Shown: positions 32,878 through 43,647, counted from the stretch's first letter. The stretch is DNA of 64,000 nucleotides from Pseudorhizobium flavum (GCF_902502825.2 NZ_LR723670.1:2418001-2482000); one strand, 5' to 3'. The notes: generated from the sequence alone by a model not told the origin. Numbers and translations are program-made.

Positions 32878-34530
32878 TCAAACCCTCCCGCAGAAGGCAT
32901 CCAGCGCCGAAAGCTTGACCACTCCGCCGTCCACCTCGGGCGCAAAGCCCGGCATCGGCATCGGCAGGCAGTTCCGCATCGGCACCGGTAGGGGGAAATC
33001 CTGCGCTTCGCGGGTGAGGTTGAACACGAAGAGCAGCCGCTCGCCCTCCCGCTCGCGGATGAAGGCGAGAAGGTCGAGGTTGTGCGTGTCGACGAAGGTC
33101 ATTTCGCCATCGAGGAGCGGTGGATGCGCCTTCCGGAACGCCAGCGCTTGCCGGTAGTGGTGCAGCACCGAGTCCTGGTCCAGTTCCTGCACGTCGACAG
33201 CGGCGGCGGCATGCTCCGGCGGCACCGGCAGCCATGAGCGACCGGCCTCGGTGAAGCCCGCATGGTGCTTCTGCACCTCCCAGGGCATGGGTGTGCGGCA
33301 GCCGTCGCGCCCCTTGAAGGCCGGCCAGAAGCGGATGCCATAGGGGTCGGTCAGGTCCTCGAAGGCAAGCTCCGCCTCCGTCAGCCCCAGTTCCTCGCCC
33401 TGGTAAAGGCAGATCGAGCCGCGCAGTGCGGCCAGCACGCTGATCGAGAGCTTCGCCACCTGCTCGCGCTCCGCCGGCGTCTGGGCAAACCGCGTTACAT
33501 GCCGCACCACGTCATGGTTGGAGAAGGCCCAGCACACCCAGCCGTTCACCACCGTATCCTGGAAGGTCGAGACGACACGGCGGATGAAACGGGCGGAGAA
33601 CGCCGGCCCCAGCAGGTCGAACGTGTAGCACATGTGCAGCTTGTCATTACCGCTCGTGTAGATCGCCAGCGTCGTCAGCGAGCGTGGTCCGTCCCCCACC
33701 TCCCCCACCGTCGTACGGTTGGGATAGCTGTCCATCAGCGCCCTCAGCCGCTTCAGGAAGTCGATGTTCTCCGGCTGGCTCTTGTCGTGCAGGTGGTTCT
33801 GCATCGAATAGGGATTGGTGTCCGATTCCAGCCCCGCCGTTTCCGCATCGTAGATGATCGGCGGGTTATCGCGCAGATGCTTGTCGTGAAAGTAGTAGTT
33901 CACCGTGTCGAGACGGAATCCGTCGACGCCGCGGTCGAGCCAGAAGCGGACGGCATCCAGCACCGCCTGCTGCACCTGCGGATTGTGGAAGTTGAGGTCC
34001 GGCTGCGAGGTCAGGAAGTTGTGCATGTAATATTGCTTGCGCACGCCGTCCCATTCCCAGCCCGGCCCGCCGAAGATCGACAGCCAGTTGTTGGGCGCCG
34101 TACCATCCGGCTTGGGATCGGCCCAGACATACCAGTCGGCCTTGCCGTTGGTGCGGCTGGCGCGGCTCTCCACGAACCACGGATGCTTGTCGGAGGTGTG
34201 GCTGATCACCTGGTCGATGATCACCTTGAGCCCGAGGCGATGCGCCTCCGCCATCATCTCGTCGAAGTCGGCCAGCGTGCCGAACATCGGGTCGACGTCG
34301 CAATAGTTCGAGACGTCATAGCCCATGTCCGCCATTGGGGAGGTGAAGAAGGGCGACAGCCAGATCGCATCGACGCCGAGCGAGGCGATATGGGGCAGCC
34401 TCTGAGTGATGCCCTTCAGGTCGCCGATCCCGTCGCCGTTGGTGTCCTGGAAGGAGCGCGGATAGACTTGGTAGATCACGGCGCCGCGCCACCAGTCTGC
34501 GTCTTCCACCCTGCTTCTGTCCATTGCCAT
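32878..34530 (-). CDS. aglA: Alpha-glucosidase (GH13, AglA-like)
   Basis: A 550-residue GH13 enzyme that hydrolyses alpha-glucosides such as sucrose, maltose or trehalulose to sugars in the cytoplasm. It has the opening WWRGAVIYQVYPRSFQDTNG, GVDGFRLDTVNYYF with the nucleophile Asp, TVGEVGDG with the acid/base Glu, and FSNHDVVRH with the third carboxylate. The ATG at 34530 follows AGGAGGTCGGA. In Sinorhizobium aglA sits with aglEFGK transport genes, which are absent here. It is divergent from the KDG kinase gene. Confidence 0.92.
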   Translation of the reverse strand: MAMDRSRVEDADWWRGAVIYQVYPRSFQDTNGDGIGDLKGITQRLPHIASLGVDAIWLSPFFTSPMADMGYDVSNYCDVDPMFGTLADFDEMMAEAHRLGLKVIIDQVISHTSDKHPWFVESRASRTNGKADWYVWADPKPDGTAPNNWLSIFGGPGWEWDGVRKQYYMHNFLTSQPDLNFHNPQVQQAVLDAVRFWLDRGVDGFRLDTVNYYFHDKHLRDNPPIIYDAETAGLESDTNPYSMQNHLHDKSQPENIDFLKRLRALMDSYPNRTTVGEVGDGPRSLTTLAIYTSGNDKLHMCYTFDLLGPAFSARFIRRVVSTFQDTVVNGWVCWAFSNHDVVRHVTRFAQTPAEREQVAKLSISVLAALRGSICLYQGEELGLTEAELAFEDLTDPYGIRFWPAFKGRDGCRTPMPWEVQKHHAGFTEAGRSWLPVPPEHAAAAVDVQELDQDSVLHHYRQALAFRKAHPPLLDGEMTFVDTHNLDLLAFIREREGERLLFVFNLTREAQDFPLPVPMRNCLPMPMPGFAPEVDGGVVKLSALDAFCGRV

Positions 34531-34684
34531 TCCGACCTCCTGTCTCGTGTCGCGATGGCAACCTAGAGCCATGGCACGAAAAGACAAACCCATTCCGAGC
34601 GTACCCTGATGCCGCGCCGCCAGCTTGCCTTGGCCAGAAGTTCAGAATATTGCCAGACCCCACACTGTTGAGGGGAGAGCGCGC

Positions 34685-35596
34685 GTGGCGGGACGTCTGT
34701 TATCCATTGGGGAATGCATGGTCGAGCTGTCGCAGGCGGGCGAAGGCCTGCTGCGCCGAGGATTTGCCGGTGACACGTTCAACACTGCCTGGTATGCCCG
34801 CGCCTGCCTGCCGGCGGAGTGGACGGTCGACTACTTCACCGCCCTCGGCGACGACCCGATGTCCTCGGAAATGCTGACCTTCATGAAGGAAGCGGGCATC
34901 GGCACCCACGCGATCCGCCGCATCCCCGGCAAGACGCCGGGCCTCTACCTCATCACCCTGAAGAACGGGGAGCGCACCTTCAGTTACTGGCGCGACACCG
35001 CCGCCGCCCGCCGGCTTGCCGATGATGCCGATCACCTGCGCAAGTGCATCGAGGCTGCCGATATCGTCTATTTCTCCGGCATCACGCTCGGCATCCTGAC
35101 GCCGGAAGCGAACGACACCCTTCTGGCGGAACTGCGCCGCGCCAAGGCGGCCGGCAAGCGCGTCGCCTTCGACCCCAATATCCGCCCGCGGCTCTGGTCC
35201 GACAAGGACACGATGCTGAAGACGATCAGCGACGGCGCCCGCGCCGCGACGCTCGTCCTGCCGAGCTTCGACGACGAAACCACCCATTTCGGCGATTCCT
35301 CGGTGGAGGAAACCATCGCCCGCTACCACGGCCTGGGCGTGGAAGGCGTCGTCGTCAAGAACGGCGAACACGGCGCGACGCTGAGCTTCGGCAGCGACCG
35401 GGCATACGTGCCTGCCGTCGCAGCTCCTCAGGTGGTCGACACGACAAGCGCCGGCGACAGCTTCAACGGCGGCTTTCTCTCCCGCCTCATATGCGGTGCT
35501 TCCCCGCAAGATGCCGCCGCCTATGGTGCTGCCGTCGCCTCCGTGGTCATTGGCCACCACGGCGCGCTGATCAATCCGGCGCTGCTGCCGAGTTGA
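34685..35596 (+). CDS. kdgK: 2-keto-3-deoxygluconate kinase (PfkB family)
   Basis: A 303-residue ribokinase-family enzyme. It has RLLSIGECMVELSQAG at the N-terminus, the sugar-binding GDTFNTAWYAR pattern of KDG kinases, and the C-terminal DTTSAGDSFNGGFLSRL with the catalytic Asp. It phosphorylates 2-keto-3-deoxygluconate for the Entner-Doudoroff-type route of uronate or hexonate use. The start is GTG at 34685 with GAGGGGAGAG in front. It is divergent from aglA. Confidence 0.9.
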   Translation: MAGRLLSIGECMVELSQAGEGLLRRGFAGDTFNTAWYARACLPAEWTVDYFTALGDDPMSSEMLTFMKEAGIGTHAIRRIPGKTPGLYLITLKNGERTFSYWRDTAAARRLADDADHLRKCIEAADIVYFSGITLGILTPEANDTLLAELRRAKAAGKRVAFDPNIRPRLWSDKDTMLKTISDGARAATLVLPSFDDETTHFGDSSVEETIARYHGLGVEGVVVKNGEHGATLSFGSDRAYVPAVAAPQVVDTTSAGDSFNGGFLSRLICGASPQDAAAYGAAVASVVIGHHGALINPALLPS

Positions 35597-35695
35597 ACCC
35601 CGGCTGACATCCGCCTGTAACAATCCCGCCTTTAGCATGCCCGCATCGGCGTCGCTGACTTATTGAGTCGACGCCCGCAGAGCGAGGCTGCCGTC

Positions 35696-36745
35696 GTGAA
35701 GAAGATCACCATCGTCTCCGATGCCTGGTATCCGCAGGTAAACGGTGTCGTCCGCTCTCTCCAGAACACCTGCTGCCACCTCGAGCGGATGGGTCTGGAG
35801 GTCACCATGGTTACGCCGGAGACCTTCCACAGCATCCCCTGCCCCACCTATCCGGAGATCCGCCTGTCGGTAGCCACCTATTGGCAGGTCGCGCGCGCCA
35901 TCGAGGCCGCCACGCCCGATGCGGTCCATATCGCGACGGAGGGCCCGCTCGGCCTGCTCGCACGACGCTGGTGCCTGAAGAACAGGGTCCCGTTCTCGAC
36001 GAGCTACCACACGCGGTTTCCGGAATATGTGGCGGCCCGCTTCCCCGTGCCGATCCGCTGCGTGCAGGCCTTCGTGCGCTGGTTCCACAATGCCGGCAAC
36101 GGCTGCATGGTGGCGACAGCCAGCCTGGAGCGCGAGCTTTCGAAACTGGGGCTTCGCAATCTCAGGCGGTGGAGCCGCGGCATAGACCAGGGTGTGTTCT
36201 ATCCGCGCCCGATGGCTCACCTGCCCTTCGGTCTGCCACGGCCGATCTTCCTGACCGTCGGACGCATCGCTCCGGAGAAGAACCTGCCGGCCTTCCTCGA
36301 CCTCGACCTGCCGGGCTCCAAGGTCGTCGTGGGTGATGGGCCTGCGCGGGCAGACTTGCAGCAGCGCTATCCGGACGTCCTCTTCACCGGCATCAAGACG
36401 GGAACGGAGCTCGCAGAAGCCTATGCGCAGGCGGATGTCTTCGTCTTTCCCTCGCGCACCGACACGTTCGGCAACACCATCCTCGAGGCGCTGGCCTCCG
36501 GGGTTCCCGTCGCAGCCTATCCGGTCACCGGTCCGATCGACTTCATCGAACCAGAAAGCCGGGCCGGCGTGCTGCGGGAGGATCTGCGCGAAGCCTGCAT
36601 TGCTGCGCTGGAGTGCTCGAGGGAAGACGCTCGGGCGCTGGCACGGAGGTTCACATGGGAAGCCGCGACGCGCCAGTTCCTGGACAACGTACGACGCGCG
36701 GCGATGGCAGGTTCCCCCCGCCGCATTGGCGCCTCCGGTGCCTGA
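35696..36745 (+). CDS. GT4-family glycosyltransferase
   Basis: A 349-residue GT-B transferase. The start at GTG 35696 gives KKITIVSDAWYPQVNGVVRS, the typical GT4 opening with the acceptor-site loop. The C-terminal domain has FLTVGRIAPEKNLPAF, VVVGDGP and VFVFPSRTDTFGNTILEALA with the donor E-x7-E. Its closest family resemblance is to mannosyl- or sulfoquinovosyl-type transferases acting on lipids; the acceptor is unknown. It is separate from KdgK by 99 bp and convergent with der. Confidence 0.88.
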   Translation: MKKITIVSDAWYPQVNGVVRSLQNTCCHLERMGLEVTMVTPETFHSIPCPTYPEIRLSVATYWQVARAIEAATPDAVHIATEGPLGLLARRWCLKNRVPFSTSYHTRFPEYVAARFPVPIRCVQAFVRWFHNAGNGCMVATASLERELSKLGLRNLRRWSRGIDQGVFYPRPMAHLPFGLPRPIFLTVGRIAPEKNLPAFLDLDLPGSKVVVGDGPARADLQQRYPDVLFTGIKTGTELAEAYAQADVFVFPSRTDTFGNTILEALASGVPVAAYPVTGPIDFIEPESRAGVLREDLREACIAALECSREDARALARRFTWEAATRQFLDNVRRAAMAGSPRRIGASGA

Positions 36746-36758
36746 ACCTGCCTCTGCG

Positions 36759-38189
36759 CTAGCGTCGCTTCTTCCTTGATTCGAAAGGATTTTCAGAAGC
36801 CTTGAGATGGATGCGGATCGGCACGCCCGGCATCTGGAAATCGGCGCGCAAGCCGTTGGTCAGGTAGCGCAGATAGTGTTCCGGCACCGCATCCGGGCGC
36901 GTGCAGGAAATCATGAAGGCCGGCGGTCGCGCCTTCACCTGGGTCATGTATTTGAGCTTCAGCCGGCGCCCGGAAACCGCCGGTGGCGGATGCTGCACCT
37001 GCACCCCTTCCAGCCAGCGGTTGAGCTTGGACGTCGATATGCGCTTGTTCCACACCTTGTCGGTGTCGATGATGTTCTGCATCAGCTTGTCGAGCCCGTA
37101 GCCGGTCTGCCCGGAGATCGGCACGGCGCGGATGCCGCGCGCCTGCGGCAGGAGCCGCTCAGTCTTCTCGCGCAGGTCCGCCAGCACTTCCTGCGGATGC
37201 TCGACGAGATCCCATTTGTTGAAGGCGAGCACGGCGGCGCGGCCTTCGCGCAGCACGAGGTCGACGATCTGCAGGTCCTGCTTCTCGAAGGGGATGGTCG
37301 CGTCGAACACAATCACCACCGTTTCGGCAAAGCGGATCGCCCGCAGCGCATCGGCGACTGAGAGCTTTTCCAGCTTCTCCTGCACGCGTGCCTTGCGCCG
37401 CATGCCGGCGGTATCGAACATCTTGATCGTGCGGCCGCGCCAGTCCCATTCCACCGAGATGGAATCGCGGGTAATGCCCGCCTCGGGCCCCGTCAGCAGC
37501 CGGTCCTCGCCGAGGAATCGGTTGATCAGCGTCGACTTGCCGGCGTTCGGCCGCCCGACGATCGCCACGCGCAGCGGCTTCGTCTCGTCATAGGCCGGCT
37601 CGATCTCCTCGTCCTCGTCGCCTTCCACCTCGGAAGCCCGAACGGCGACGTCCGTGACGGCCTCGTCTTCGTCGTCATCGCTGAAGGCGCGCTCCTCGCC
37701 GATTGCCTCGACGATCGCGTCACGCAAGTCGATCATGCCCTGCCCGTGCTCTGCCGAGATCGGCACGGGTTCGCCGAGCCCCAGCGTGAAGGCGTCGTAG
37801 AAGCCGCCGTCGGAGCCGCGCGCCTCTGACTTGTTGGCGACCAGCACCACCGGCTTGCCGCTGCGGCGCAAGAGTTCGCCGAAGGTCTTGTCGAGCGGCG
37901 TCAGTCCCATCTTGGCGTCGACGACGAAGAGCGTCAGGTCGGCTTCCTGGATCGCCAATTCGGTCTGTGCCCGCATACGGCCTTCCAGCGTGTCCGGCCC
38001 TGTCTCTTCAAGCCCTGCCGTATCGATGATGGTGAAGCGGAGGTCGACGAGCTTGGCGTCGCCCGGACGGCGGTCGCGCGTCACACCCGGCGTGTCGTCG
38101 ACCAGCGCGAGCTTCTTGCCGACCAGCCGGTTGAACAGCGTGGACTTGCCGACATTCGGGCGTCCGACGATCGCGACCGTGAAGCTCAT
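36759..38189 (-). CDS. der: Ribosome biogenesis GTPase Der (EngA)
   Basis: A 476-residue double-Era GTPase needed for 50S assembly. G domain 1 has [21 protein letters not shown] and NKSE; G domain 2 (from about residue 207) has [23 protein letters not shown] and NKWD. The KH-like C-terminal domain ends in [11 protein letters not shown]. An acidic linker joins the G domains. It is probably co-transcribed downstream of the TPR protein gene, 35 bp away, an order common in alphaproteobacteria. Confidence 0.98.
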   Translation of the reverse strand: MSFTVAIVGRPNVGKSTLFNRLVGKKLALVDDTPGVTRDRRPGDAKLVDLRFTIIDTAGLEETGPDTLEGRMRAQTELAIQEADLTLFVVDAKMGLTPLDKTFGELLRRSGKPVVLVANKSEARGSDGGFYDAFTLGLGEPVPISAEHGQGMIDLRDAIVEAIGEERAFSDDDEDEAVTDVAVRASEVEGDEDEEIEPAYDETKPLRVAIVGRPNAGKSTLINRFLGEDRLLTGPEAGITRDSISVEWDWRGRTIKMFDTAGMRRKARVQEKLEKLSVADALRAIRFAETVVIVFDATIPFEKQDLQIVDLVLREGRAAVLAFNKWDLVEHPQEVLADLREKTERLLPQARGIRAVPISGQTGYGLDKLMQNIIDTDKVWNKRISTSKLNRWLEGVQVQHPPPAVSGRRLKLKYMTQVKARPPAFMISCTRPDAVPEHYLRYLTNGLRADFQMPGVPIRIHLKASENPFESRKKRR

Positions 38190-38224
38190 GCGTCTATTCC
38201 TTCAGCCCTTCCCTTATGCAGGAT

Positions 38225-38896
38225 TTAGGGCGCCTTGCCGGATGCGGCGATATTGTCGAGCATGATCTGCGCGCGGCTTGCGACATTGCGTGGCGCGGTC
38301 GCGTCGTCGGCAATCGCCTGGAACCACTCCTTCGCGCGCGCCATGTCCTCGGCCTTGTAGGCAGAAAGCCCCAGCGCCTCGCGCGCGGAGTTGCGCAGCG
38401 CGTGGTTGCCCCCGGTCAGGACCTCCGCTTCGGCCGAGACTTCTTCATAGGTGCCTGTGTCGATCAGCAGCCAGGCAGCGCGAAGCTTCGCCACGTCGCG
38501 CATGGCGTCGGGTGCCGAACTGCGGGCGGAAACGGCCCGGAACGCCGTGACTGCGCCTGCCGTGTCGCCCTTTTCCGCCTGAACGGCCGCCGCCCGCATC
38601 TGCGCCAGCACGGGATAATCGCCGGTGCCATCCTGCTCAAGCGCCTGGAAGGCCGCCAGCGCCTCGTCATGCTTGCCTTCGGAAGCAAGGTTTAACGCCG
38701 CCAGGAAGCGGTCGCCTGACTGGGATGCGTTGTGTGACTGCCAGTATTCGTAGCCGCGATGGCCCGCCGTGGCGACCACGATGACGACGGCGACGCCGAT
38801 GGCGATCTTGCCGTAGCGGCTCCAGGCGTTCTTGAACTGGTCGGAACGCAGTTCCTCGTTCACCTCGCGGATAAAGCTGTCGTTGTCTTGCGCCAT
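38225..38896 (-). CDS. TPR membrane protein (YfgM-like), upstream of der
   Basis: A 223-residue protein with a short cytoplasmic N-terminus (DSFIREVNEELRSDQFKNAW), one membrane helix at about 33-52 (IAIGVAVVIVVATAG), and a periplasmic tetratricopeptide-like domain (EGKHDEALAAFQAL, then KAEDMARAKEWFQAIADDA). It matches the family of YfgM, a chaperone-like partner of the Sec translocon. The start at 38896 (MAQDND) follows the family. Confidence 0.9.
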   Translation of the reverse strand: MAQDNDSFIREVNEELRSDQFKNAWSRYGKIAIGVAVVIVVATAGHRGYEYWQSHNASQSGDRFLAALNLASEGKHDEALAAFQALEQDGTGDYPVLAQMRAAAVQAEKGDTAGAVTAFRAVSARSSAPDAMRDVAKLRAAWLLIDTGTYEEVSAEAEVLTGGNHALRNSAREALGLSAYKAEDMARAKEWFQAIADDATAPRNVASRAQIMLDNIAASGKAP

Positions 38897-38994
38897 CAAA
38901 GTCTCCGGCCCCGCAGGGCCCATCATCATCGATCATGCGGAAAGGCGCCTTCTAGCGCATTTTCCGCATGATGTAAGGGGTGAAGCAGCGATTC

Positions 38995-39579
38995 TCAGAT
39001 CGGCAGCGGCTGGACGCCGATCAGCCAGACATGCAGCCGCCAGATGAACAGCAGGTAGACCACGGTGCCGATCACCACGGCAGCGGCGTCATAGCGCGCC
39101 GACACGAAGGGCTTACGCACCAGTTCGCCGTTCCGTTCGCGCCGCTTCAGGGCAATCCTCAGCACCACACCCCAGGCCAGGAAGGCTACAAACAGGATGA
39201 CGGAGGAGGTTTCGCCATTGGCGAGCAGATGCGCCAAGGCCCAGATCTTCACCGACAACACCATCGGGTGCTTCGTCTTGGTCGCTATGTGGCCGGGCGG
39301 CATCAGGCTCGCGACCAGACAGATCATCGCGACGAGCATCAGCAGCGATGACAGATGCGCGATCCACACCGGTGGCGTGTAGAGGATCCCCGTCACCTGC
39401 CGCGCCTGCCCAAAGGCATAGACGACCAGGACGAGCGTCGCGATGCTGGCGAGCGTATAGCCGAGCTTCCATGCCCGCTCACCCTTGGCGGCAATGACCG
39501 AGGCCCGCCAGCCGGGCGCGATCACGCGCGTCAGGTGGATGCCGAGGAACAGGATGAGGCTGATGACGAGCAGGAGCAT
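38995..39579 (-). CDS. NnrU-family membrane protein
   Basis: A 194-residue integral membrane protein with five or six helices, matching NnrU. It has LFLGIHLTRVIAPGWR near the start, HPMVLSVKIWALAHLLANGE in the middle and a C-terminal WRLHVWLIGV. NnrU was named for linkage to nitric-oxide-response genes, but no nir/nor genes are here. Its function is unresolved, with relatives in isoprenoid isomerase-like families. The start at 39579 follows GGGGACG. Confidence 0.88.
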   Translation of the reverse strand: MLLLVISLILFLGIHLTRVIAPGWRASVIAAKGERAWKLGYTLASIATLVLVVYAFGQARQVTGILYTPPVWIAHLSSLLMLVAMICLVASLMPPGHIATKTKHPMVLSVKIWALAHLLANGETSSVILFVAFLAWGVVLRIALKRRERNGELVRKPFVSARYDAAAVVIGTVVYLLFIWRLHVWLIGVQPLPI

Positions 39580-39707
39580 GCGGACGTCCCCGTTGATGTG
39601 AATCCCTGCTCTCGAATTACCCGGAAACGCCGCGACCTGCCAGCCTCTCCAAAGCTTCGCCGCATTCGCGCCACACAAGGCAGCCTGCCTTTGTATCCGT
39701 GGTGCCC

Positions 39708-40694
39708 ATGCTTTATCGATTTTCCCTCTGCCTCGCCCTCTTCCTCGGCCTTTCCACCCTTTCGATCGCGGAAGAGGCGAATCGGCCGCGCCAGCTCCTG
39801 CTTGTCTCCTTCGACGGCGGAGGCGACAATGGGCTCTGGCAGCGCAGCCGCGACTTCGCCCGCAAGACAGATATCCGCTTCACCTATTTCCTCTCCTGCT
39901 CGCTGGTCATCGCCCGCGAGGACGCTACCGCCTACAAGGGCCCTCATCACAAGGCAGGACGCTCGAATATCGGCTTTGCGCAAACGCGCGAGGAAGCCCG
40001 CACCCGGCTTTCCCATGTCTGGCAGGCTCACCGGGAAGGCCATGAGATCGCCAGCCACACCTGCGGCCATTTCGATGGCGCGGACTGGTCGGTATCCGAC
40101 TGGAAGAACGAGATGCAGAGCTTTCGCGCCATCCTCTCGGGCGCCTGGGCGACGAATGACGCGGCGGCGGAGGAACCGGAGGGCTGGAACGGCTTCGTGG
40201 CCGGCATCGACGGTTTTCGCGCGCCCTATCTCTCCGCCCCCGACAGCCTGTTCGAGGCCGCGCGCGCCGAAGGCTTCGTCTATGACGCCAGCACGGTGAC
40301 CAAGGGGCCGCTGATGCCGAAGGAGCGGAAGGGCGTGCTTGCGTTTGGTCTTCCCCTTATTCCGGAAGGACCGAAGAGCCGCCCGATCATCGCCATGGAT
40401 TATAATCTCTTCATCCGCCACTCGGCCGGCGTCGAGAACCCGAGCCGCTCGGCCGAATTCGAGGAGCGTGCCTATGCCGCTTTCCGCACGGCCTTCGACC
40501 GGCAATATGAAGGCGACCGCATCCCTCTGCAGATCGGCCTCCATTTCGTCGAAATGAACGGCGGCGCCTACTGGCGGGCCATGGAGCGCCTCGTCACCGA
40601 GGTCTGCGGCCAACCGGACGTCGGCTGCGTCACCTATCGCGAGGCGATAAAGGAGATGGAGGGTCGCGAGGGCCAAGATGTCTCAGGCCTGTAG
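39708..40694 (+). CDS. Exported polysaccharide deacetylase-like protein
   Basis: A 328-residue protein with a signal peptide to about residue 21 (LSTLSIAEE). The mature part shows a NodB-like barrel: LLLVSFDGGGDNGLW, SHTCGHFDGADW supplying the metal histidines, and GFRAPYLSAPDSL. A carbohydrate esterase role in the periplasm is likely; the polymer is unknown. ATG at 39708 is used; a GTG 9 bp earlier is possible. It ends in a gap before the convergent bacA. Confidence 0.85.
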   Translation: MLYRFSLCLALFLGLSTLSIAEEANRPRQLLLVSFDGGGDNGLWQRSRDFARKTDIRFTYFLSCSLVIAREDATAYKGPHHKAGRSNIGFAQTREEARTRLSHVWQAHREGHEIASHTCGHFDGADWSVSDWKNEMQSFRAILSGAWATNDAAAEEPEGWNGFVAGIDGFRAPYLSAPDSLFEAARAEGFVYDASTVTKGPLMPKERKGVLAFGLPLIPEGPKSRPIIAMDYNLFIRHSAGVENPSRSAEFEERAYAAFRTAFDRQYEGDRIPLQIGLHFVEMNGGAYWRAMERLVTEVCGQPDVGCVTYREAIKEMEGREGQDVSGL

Positions 40695-41036
40695 GGCAGT
40701 TCCCGGGGACGTTTTCCGTCCGTCGCGGAGCCTCAGTCCTGCATCTTCAACGACATAGCGACCGCCATCCTCCCTGTTCATCCCCCCGCCCGCCGATGCT
40801 GCGACAATGGCAGCGTCATCGGAAGGGGATGCCGGGTCGCGAACCGGCTGCCCACTTGGGTTCAAGGCTCGGCGCCGGTGACGGCTGTGAGGACTGCCGG
40901 AAGTGCAGGTACGATTTCCGACAGAATATGCAGCCGGGGCAGGCGGAACGCCTGAAACACCAACCCCTTATGCCACCGCCTGCCCTCTCCCCACCCAACC
41001 GCCCGGATCGCTCCGGCGCGGCCAAGCATGCTGCCG
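40695..41036. other. 342-bp gap between convergent genes
   Basis: I found no supported gene here. A small GGACG/CGTCC hairpin with a TTTTC loop sits about 15 bp after the deacetylase stop and may terminate it. A 32-codon minus-strand frame starting near 40780 with a GGGGGG leader is not supported by any family. Confidence 0.4.
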
Positions 41037-42314
41037 TCAGGTCGGGCGGTCGGCTTCCAATTCGCCGCCTCTTGCTTCCCGCTCCAGGTAATGCTGGTCG
41101 ATCTCCGGCAGAGGCTGGTTGTCGATCGCGGCTTCGAAGGCGCGCAGGCGCTTGTAGATGGATAGCAGCTCGACGATCGTCGGCCAGGAGGAAACCAGGT
41201 ACTGGAACGACGATGTCACCTGCCCGAAGGCGCCCGAAATCTGGTTGAGCGCACCGAGCGAGATCTTCCCCGCGATGATCGACGGCGCCAGAATCAGCAG
41301 CGAGAAGATGTTGTTGATCTGCAGGTAGAAGATGCGGGCGATATTGAAATAGAGATAGTGAAAATAGAGCGTGAAGTAGTTGCGCCGCACGTTGTCGAAC
41401 AGCTCCGCCACGGTCATCGGCTCGGCGCGATCGGCATGGTCCTCGCCATAGACGAGCTCCTTGCGGTAGGCAGCCTCGACACGCTGGTTGCGGAATTCGA
41501 GTCCCGGCAGCTTGATGCCCACCAGTGCCAGGAACACTGTGCCGAACAGTGACCAGAGGATTGCGGCCGTCACCAGCGGGTAAGGAATCTCGCCGACCAG
41601 CGGCAGTTCGGTGATGTTCTGCGACAGGCGTATCAGCACCGGCGTGAACGCAATCAGCGTCATGATGGAATCGATGAAGCTGACGCCGAGTCCTTCCACG
41701 GTCGAGGAGAAGCGCATCGTATCTTCCTGCACGCGCTGGGATGCACCCTCGATACGGCGCAGCTTCGGCCACTGCGACATGTAGTATTCGTTCATCGCAG
41801 TGCGCCAGCGGAAGATGTAATGGCTGACGAAGAAACGCGTCATGACCGCCACCGCCACCGCCACCATGGCGATCCCCAGGAAGATGGCGATCTGCCCGTA
41901 GAACTGCTCCGCCGTCACCGGCGCCGACTGCGATACCGCCTGCTGCACGAGATCCCAGAATGGCCCGTACCAGTTGTTGATCGCAACGCTCACCTGCACC
42001 TGGAAATAGGTCGTGAAGAGGATGAGCGCAGAGCCGAGCACCGACCATATCTGCCAGCGATGCGGCTGGTACCAGAACCAGAACGCCGCAAAGACCAGCG
42101 TGACCAGGGCGAAGTAGATGTAGAACCACAGGAACGCCGGCGACCAGAAGGTAGATATGCCGACCTCCGGCGCGTCGTTGACGGGAACCGGCGGCATGCC
42201 GAAGGCGGCGCCGAGGTCTTCGCCCATCGTGTACCAGAACACGATGGCGAGAATGGACCAAATGGCGGTGGACGTGAAGAACAGCTTCGGCTGCGGGAAG
42301 AATGACTTGAACAC
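41037..42314 (-). CDS. bacA: BacA/SbmA peptide importer
   Basis: A 425-residue inner-membrane protein of the SbmA/BacA family. It opens with [14 protein letters not shown], has seven or eight hydrophobic helices including [22 protein letters not shown], and has the conserved central [25 protein letters not shown] split by membrane segments. BacA takes up antimicrobial peptides including plant NCR peptides, affects very-long-chain lipid A, and is essential in some legume symbioses. It lacks the ABC ATPase part, as expected. Monocistronic. Confidence 0.95.
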   Translation of the reverse strand: MFKSFFPQPKLFFTSTAIWSILAIVFWYTMGEDLGAAFGMPPVPVNDAPEVGISTFWSPAFLWFYIYFALVTLVFAAFWFWYQPHRWQIWSVLGSALILFTTYFQVQVSVAINNWYGPFWDLVQQAVSQSAPVTAEQFYGQIAIFLGIAMVAVAVAVMTRFFVSHYIFRWRTAMNEYYMSQWPKLRRIEGASQRVQEDTMRFSSTVEGLGVSFIDSIMTLIAFTPVLIRLSQNITELPLVGEIPYPLVTAAILWSLFGTVFLALVGIKLPGLEFRNQRVEAAYRKELVYGEDHADRAEPMTVAELFDNVRRNYFTLYFHYLYFNIARIFYLQINNIFSLLILAPSIIAGKISLGALNQISGAFGQVTSSFQYLVSSWPTIVELLSIYKRLRAFEAAIDNQPLPEIDQHYLEREARGGELEADRPT

Positions 42315-42462
42315 GTGGGGCAGGCTCGCTTGGCTGGATTTCGCCCGTCAGGGCCTCTGCTAGGTGGCCGCAAACTAGGGCAGAACTGTGTGACCAGCAA
42401 TGCCGTCGCCGCTCCCTTACCCAATTGTAATCAGCGGCACCGTCCAGACGACGGCAATACCC

Positions 42463-43647
42463 TCAGCGGATTGTAGGACCGGGCGCGAGAAGCGGAGCAA
42501 CCAGCGCCGCGGAAACCGCCAGCACGGATGCCGCCAGCACCGTCGGCCAGGTGAAGGAGCCGCTCGCCTCGGCCAGCCAACCCGCCACCAGCGGCCCGAT
42601 GATCTGACCTATCCCGAAGGCCGCCGTCATCGATGCAAGCGCCCGCCGTGGGCTGTCCGCCGCCAACCGACGTCCCAGTTGCAGGCCGTAAGCCGTCACC
42701 GCCATGAAGGTAAGGCCCAGGAATATGCCACCGACAAGCGCGCCGGCCGCTGGTGGCAGCAGAACCGAAGCGAGAACCCCGACCGCCTCGACGGCAATGC
42801 AGGCGGCATAGGTGGCGACCAGGCCGAACCGCCGCACGAACCCGCGCCAGAGAACGAGCGACAGGGCGGCCGCAAGACCTGTCCCCAGCCACGCCAGGAA
42901 CTCGATAGAGGTGCCGGCATCAGCCGCGCGCGCCATGGTCACCAGGAAGGTGGCCGTGATCACGTAGCCGAAGCCGAACAGTCCGTAGGACGCGGTGACC
43001 AGCAGAAGCGGCCGGTCCCAGACAAGTTGCGGCTCGCGCACCGTCGCCTGCCCGCCGGTCGGGCGCGGCAGGAACCGCATGGCAAGCATCACGAGGATAC
43101 CAGCGGCAACCGCACTGCCGATCCACTCGCTCCGCCAGCCATGGGCGCCGTCTCCGGCAATCAGGTTGAAGACGAAGACCAGCGCCGACGAAAGCGCGAT
43201 GCCAAGGCCGACGCCGCCGAAATGCAGGATCTGCACCGACTCGCCGCGTGCCGACTGTGCCAGCACGATGGACGACGTGAAGACCATGGCGAGTGCACTC
43301 GCCAGTCCGGCGAGAAAGCGGATGACCGTGAAGGCGGCAAGGCCCTCGACCATGGCCATGGCCGCGAGCAGGACAACCGTCGCCACGAGGCCGAGCACTG
43401 CCACCGCCCTCTCCCGCCCCGCTGCCCATCCGAACCCGGCAAGAACGGCACCCAGGAGATAGCCGGCGAAGTTTGCACCCGCGATCAGCCCGGCATCGGC
43501 GGCGGAGAGCGAGGCCCCTTCCATCATGCCTGGCAGGATCGGCGTATAGACGAAGCGGCCGAAACCCATTGCGGCGGCCATGGCGGCACCGCCGGCAAGG
43601 CCGATCAGGAAGGGAGAAGCGTGTTCGCCAGGAAAGCGTGCTGCCAT
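42463..43647 (-). CDS. YbfB/YjiJ-type MFS transporter
   Basis: A 394-residue carrier with about twelve membrane helices. The YbfB/YjiJ subfamily is marked by AAAMGFGRFVYTPILPGM in helix 1, GAVLAGFGWAAGRERAVAV in the 2-3 loop, and the C-terminal FGIGQIIGPLVAGWLAEASGSF. Substrate unknown. The start at 43647 (MAARFPGEH) is preferred over an upstream Met. The decayed HxlR gene lies just upstream on the same strand, suggesting it once regulated this carrier. Confidence 0.85.
   Translation of the reverse strand: MAARFPGEHASPFLIGLAGGAAMAAAMGFGRFVYTPILPGMMEGASLSAADAGLIAGANFAGYLLGAVLAGFGWAAGRERAVAVLGLVATVVLLAAMAMVEGLAAFTVIRFLAGLASALAMVFTSSIVLAQSARGESVQILHFGGVGLGIALSSALVFVFNLIAGDGAHGWRSEWIGSAVAAGILVMLAMRFLPRPTGGQATVREPQLVWDRPLLLVTASYGLFGFGYVITATFLVTMARAADAGTSIEFLAWLGTGLAAALSLVLWRGFVRRFGLVATYAACIAVEAVGVLASVLLPPAAGALVGGIFLGLTFMAVTAYGLQLGRRLAADSPRRALASMTAAFGIGQIIGPLVAGWLAEASGSFTWPTVLAASVLAVSAALVAPLLAPGPTIR

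Noticed and set aside
40695..41036. A 32-codon gene near 40780 on the minus strand
   Set aside because: Only a G-rich leader supports it; there is no family, no conservation data and no operon.
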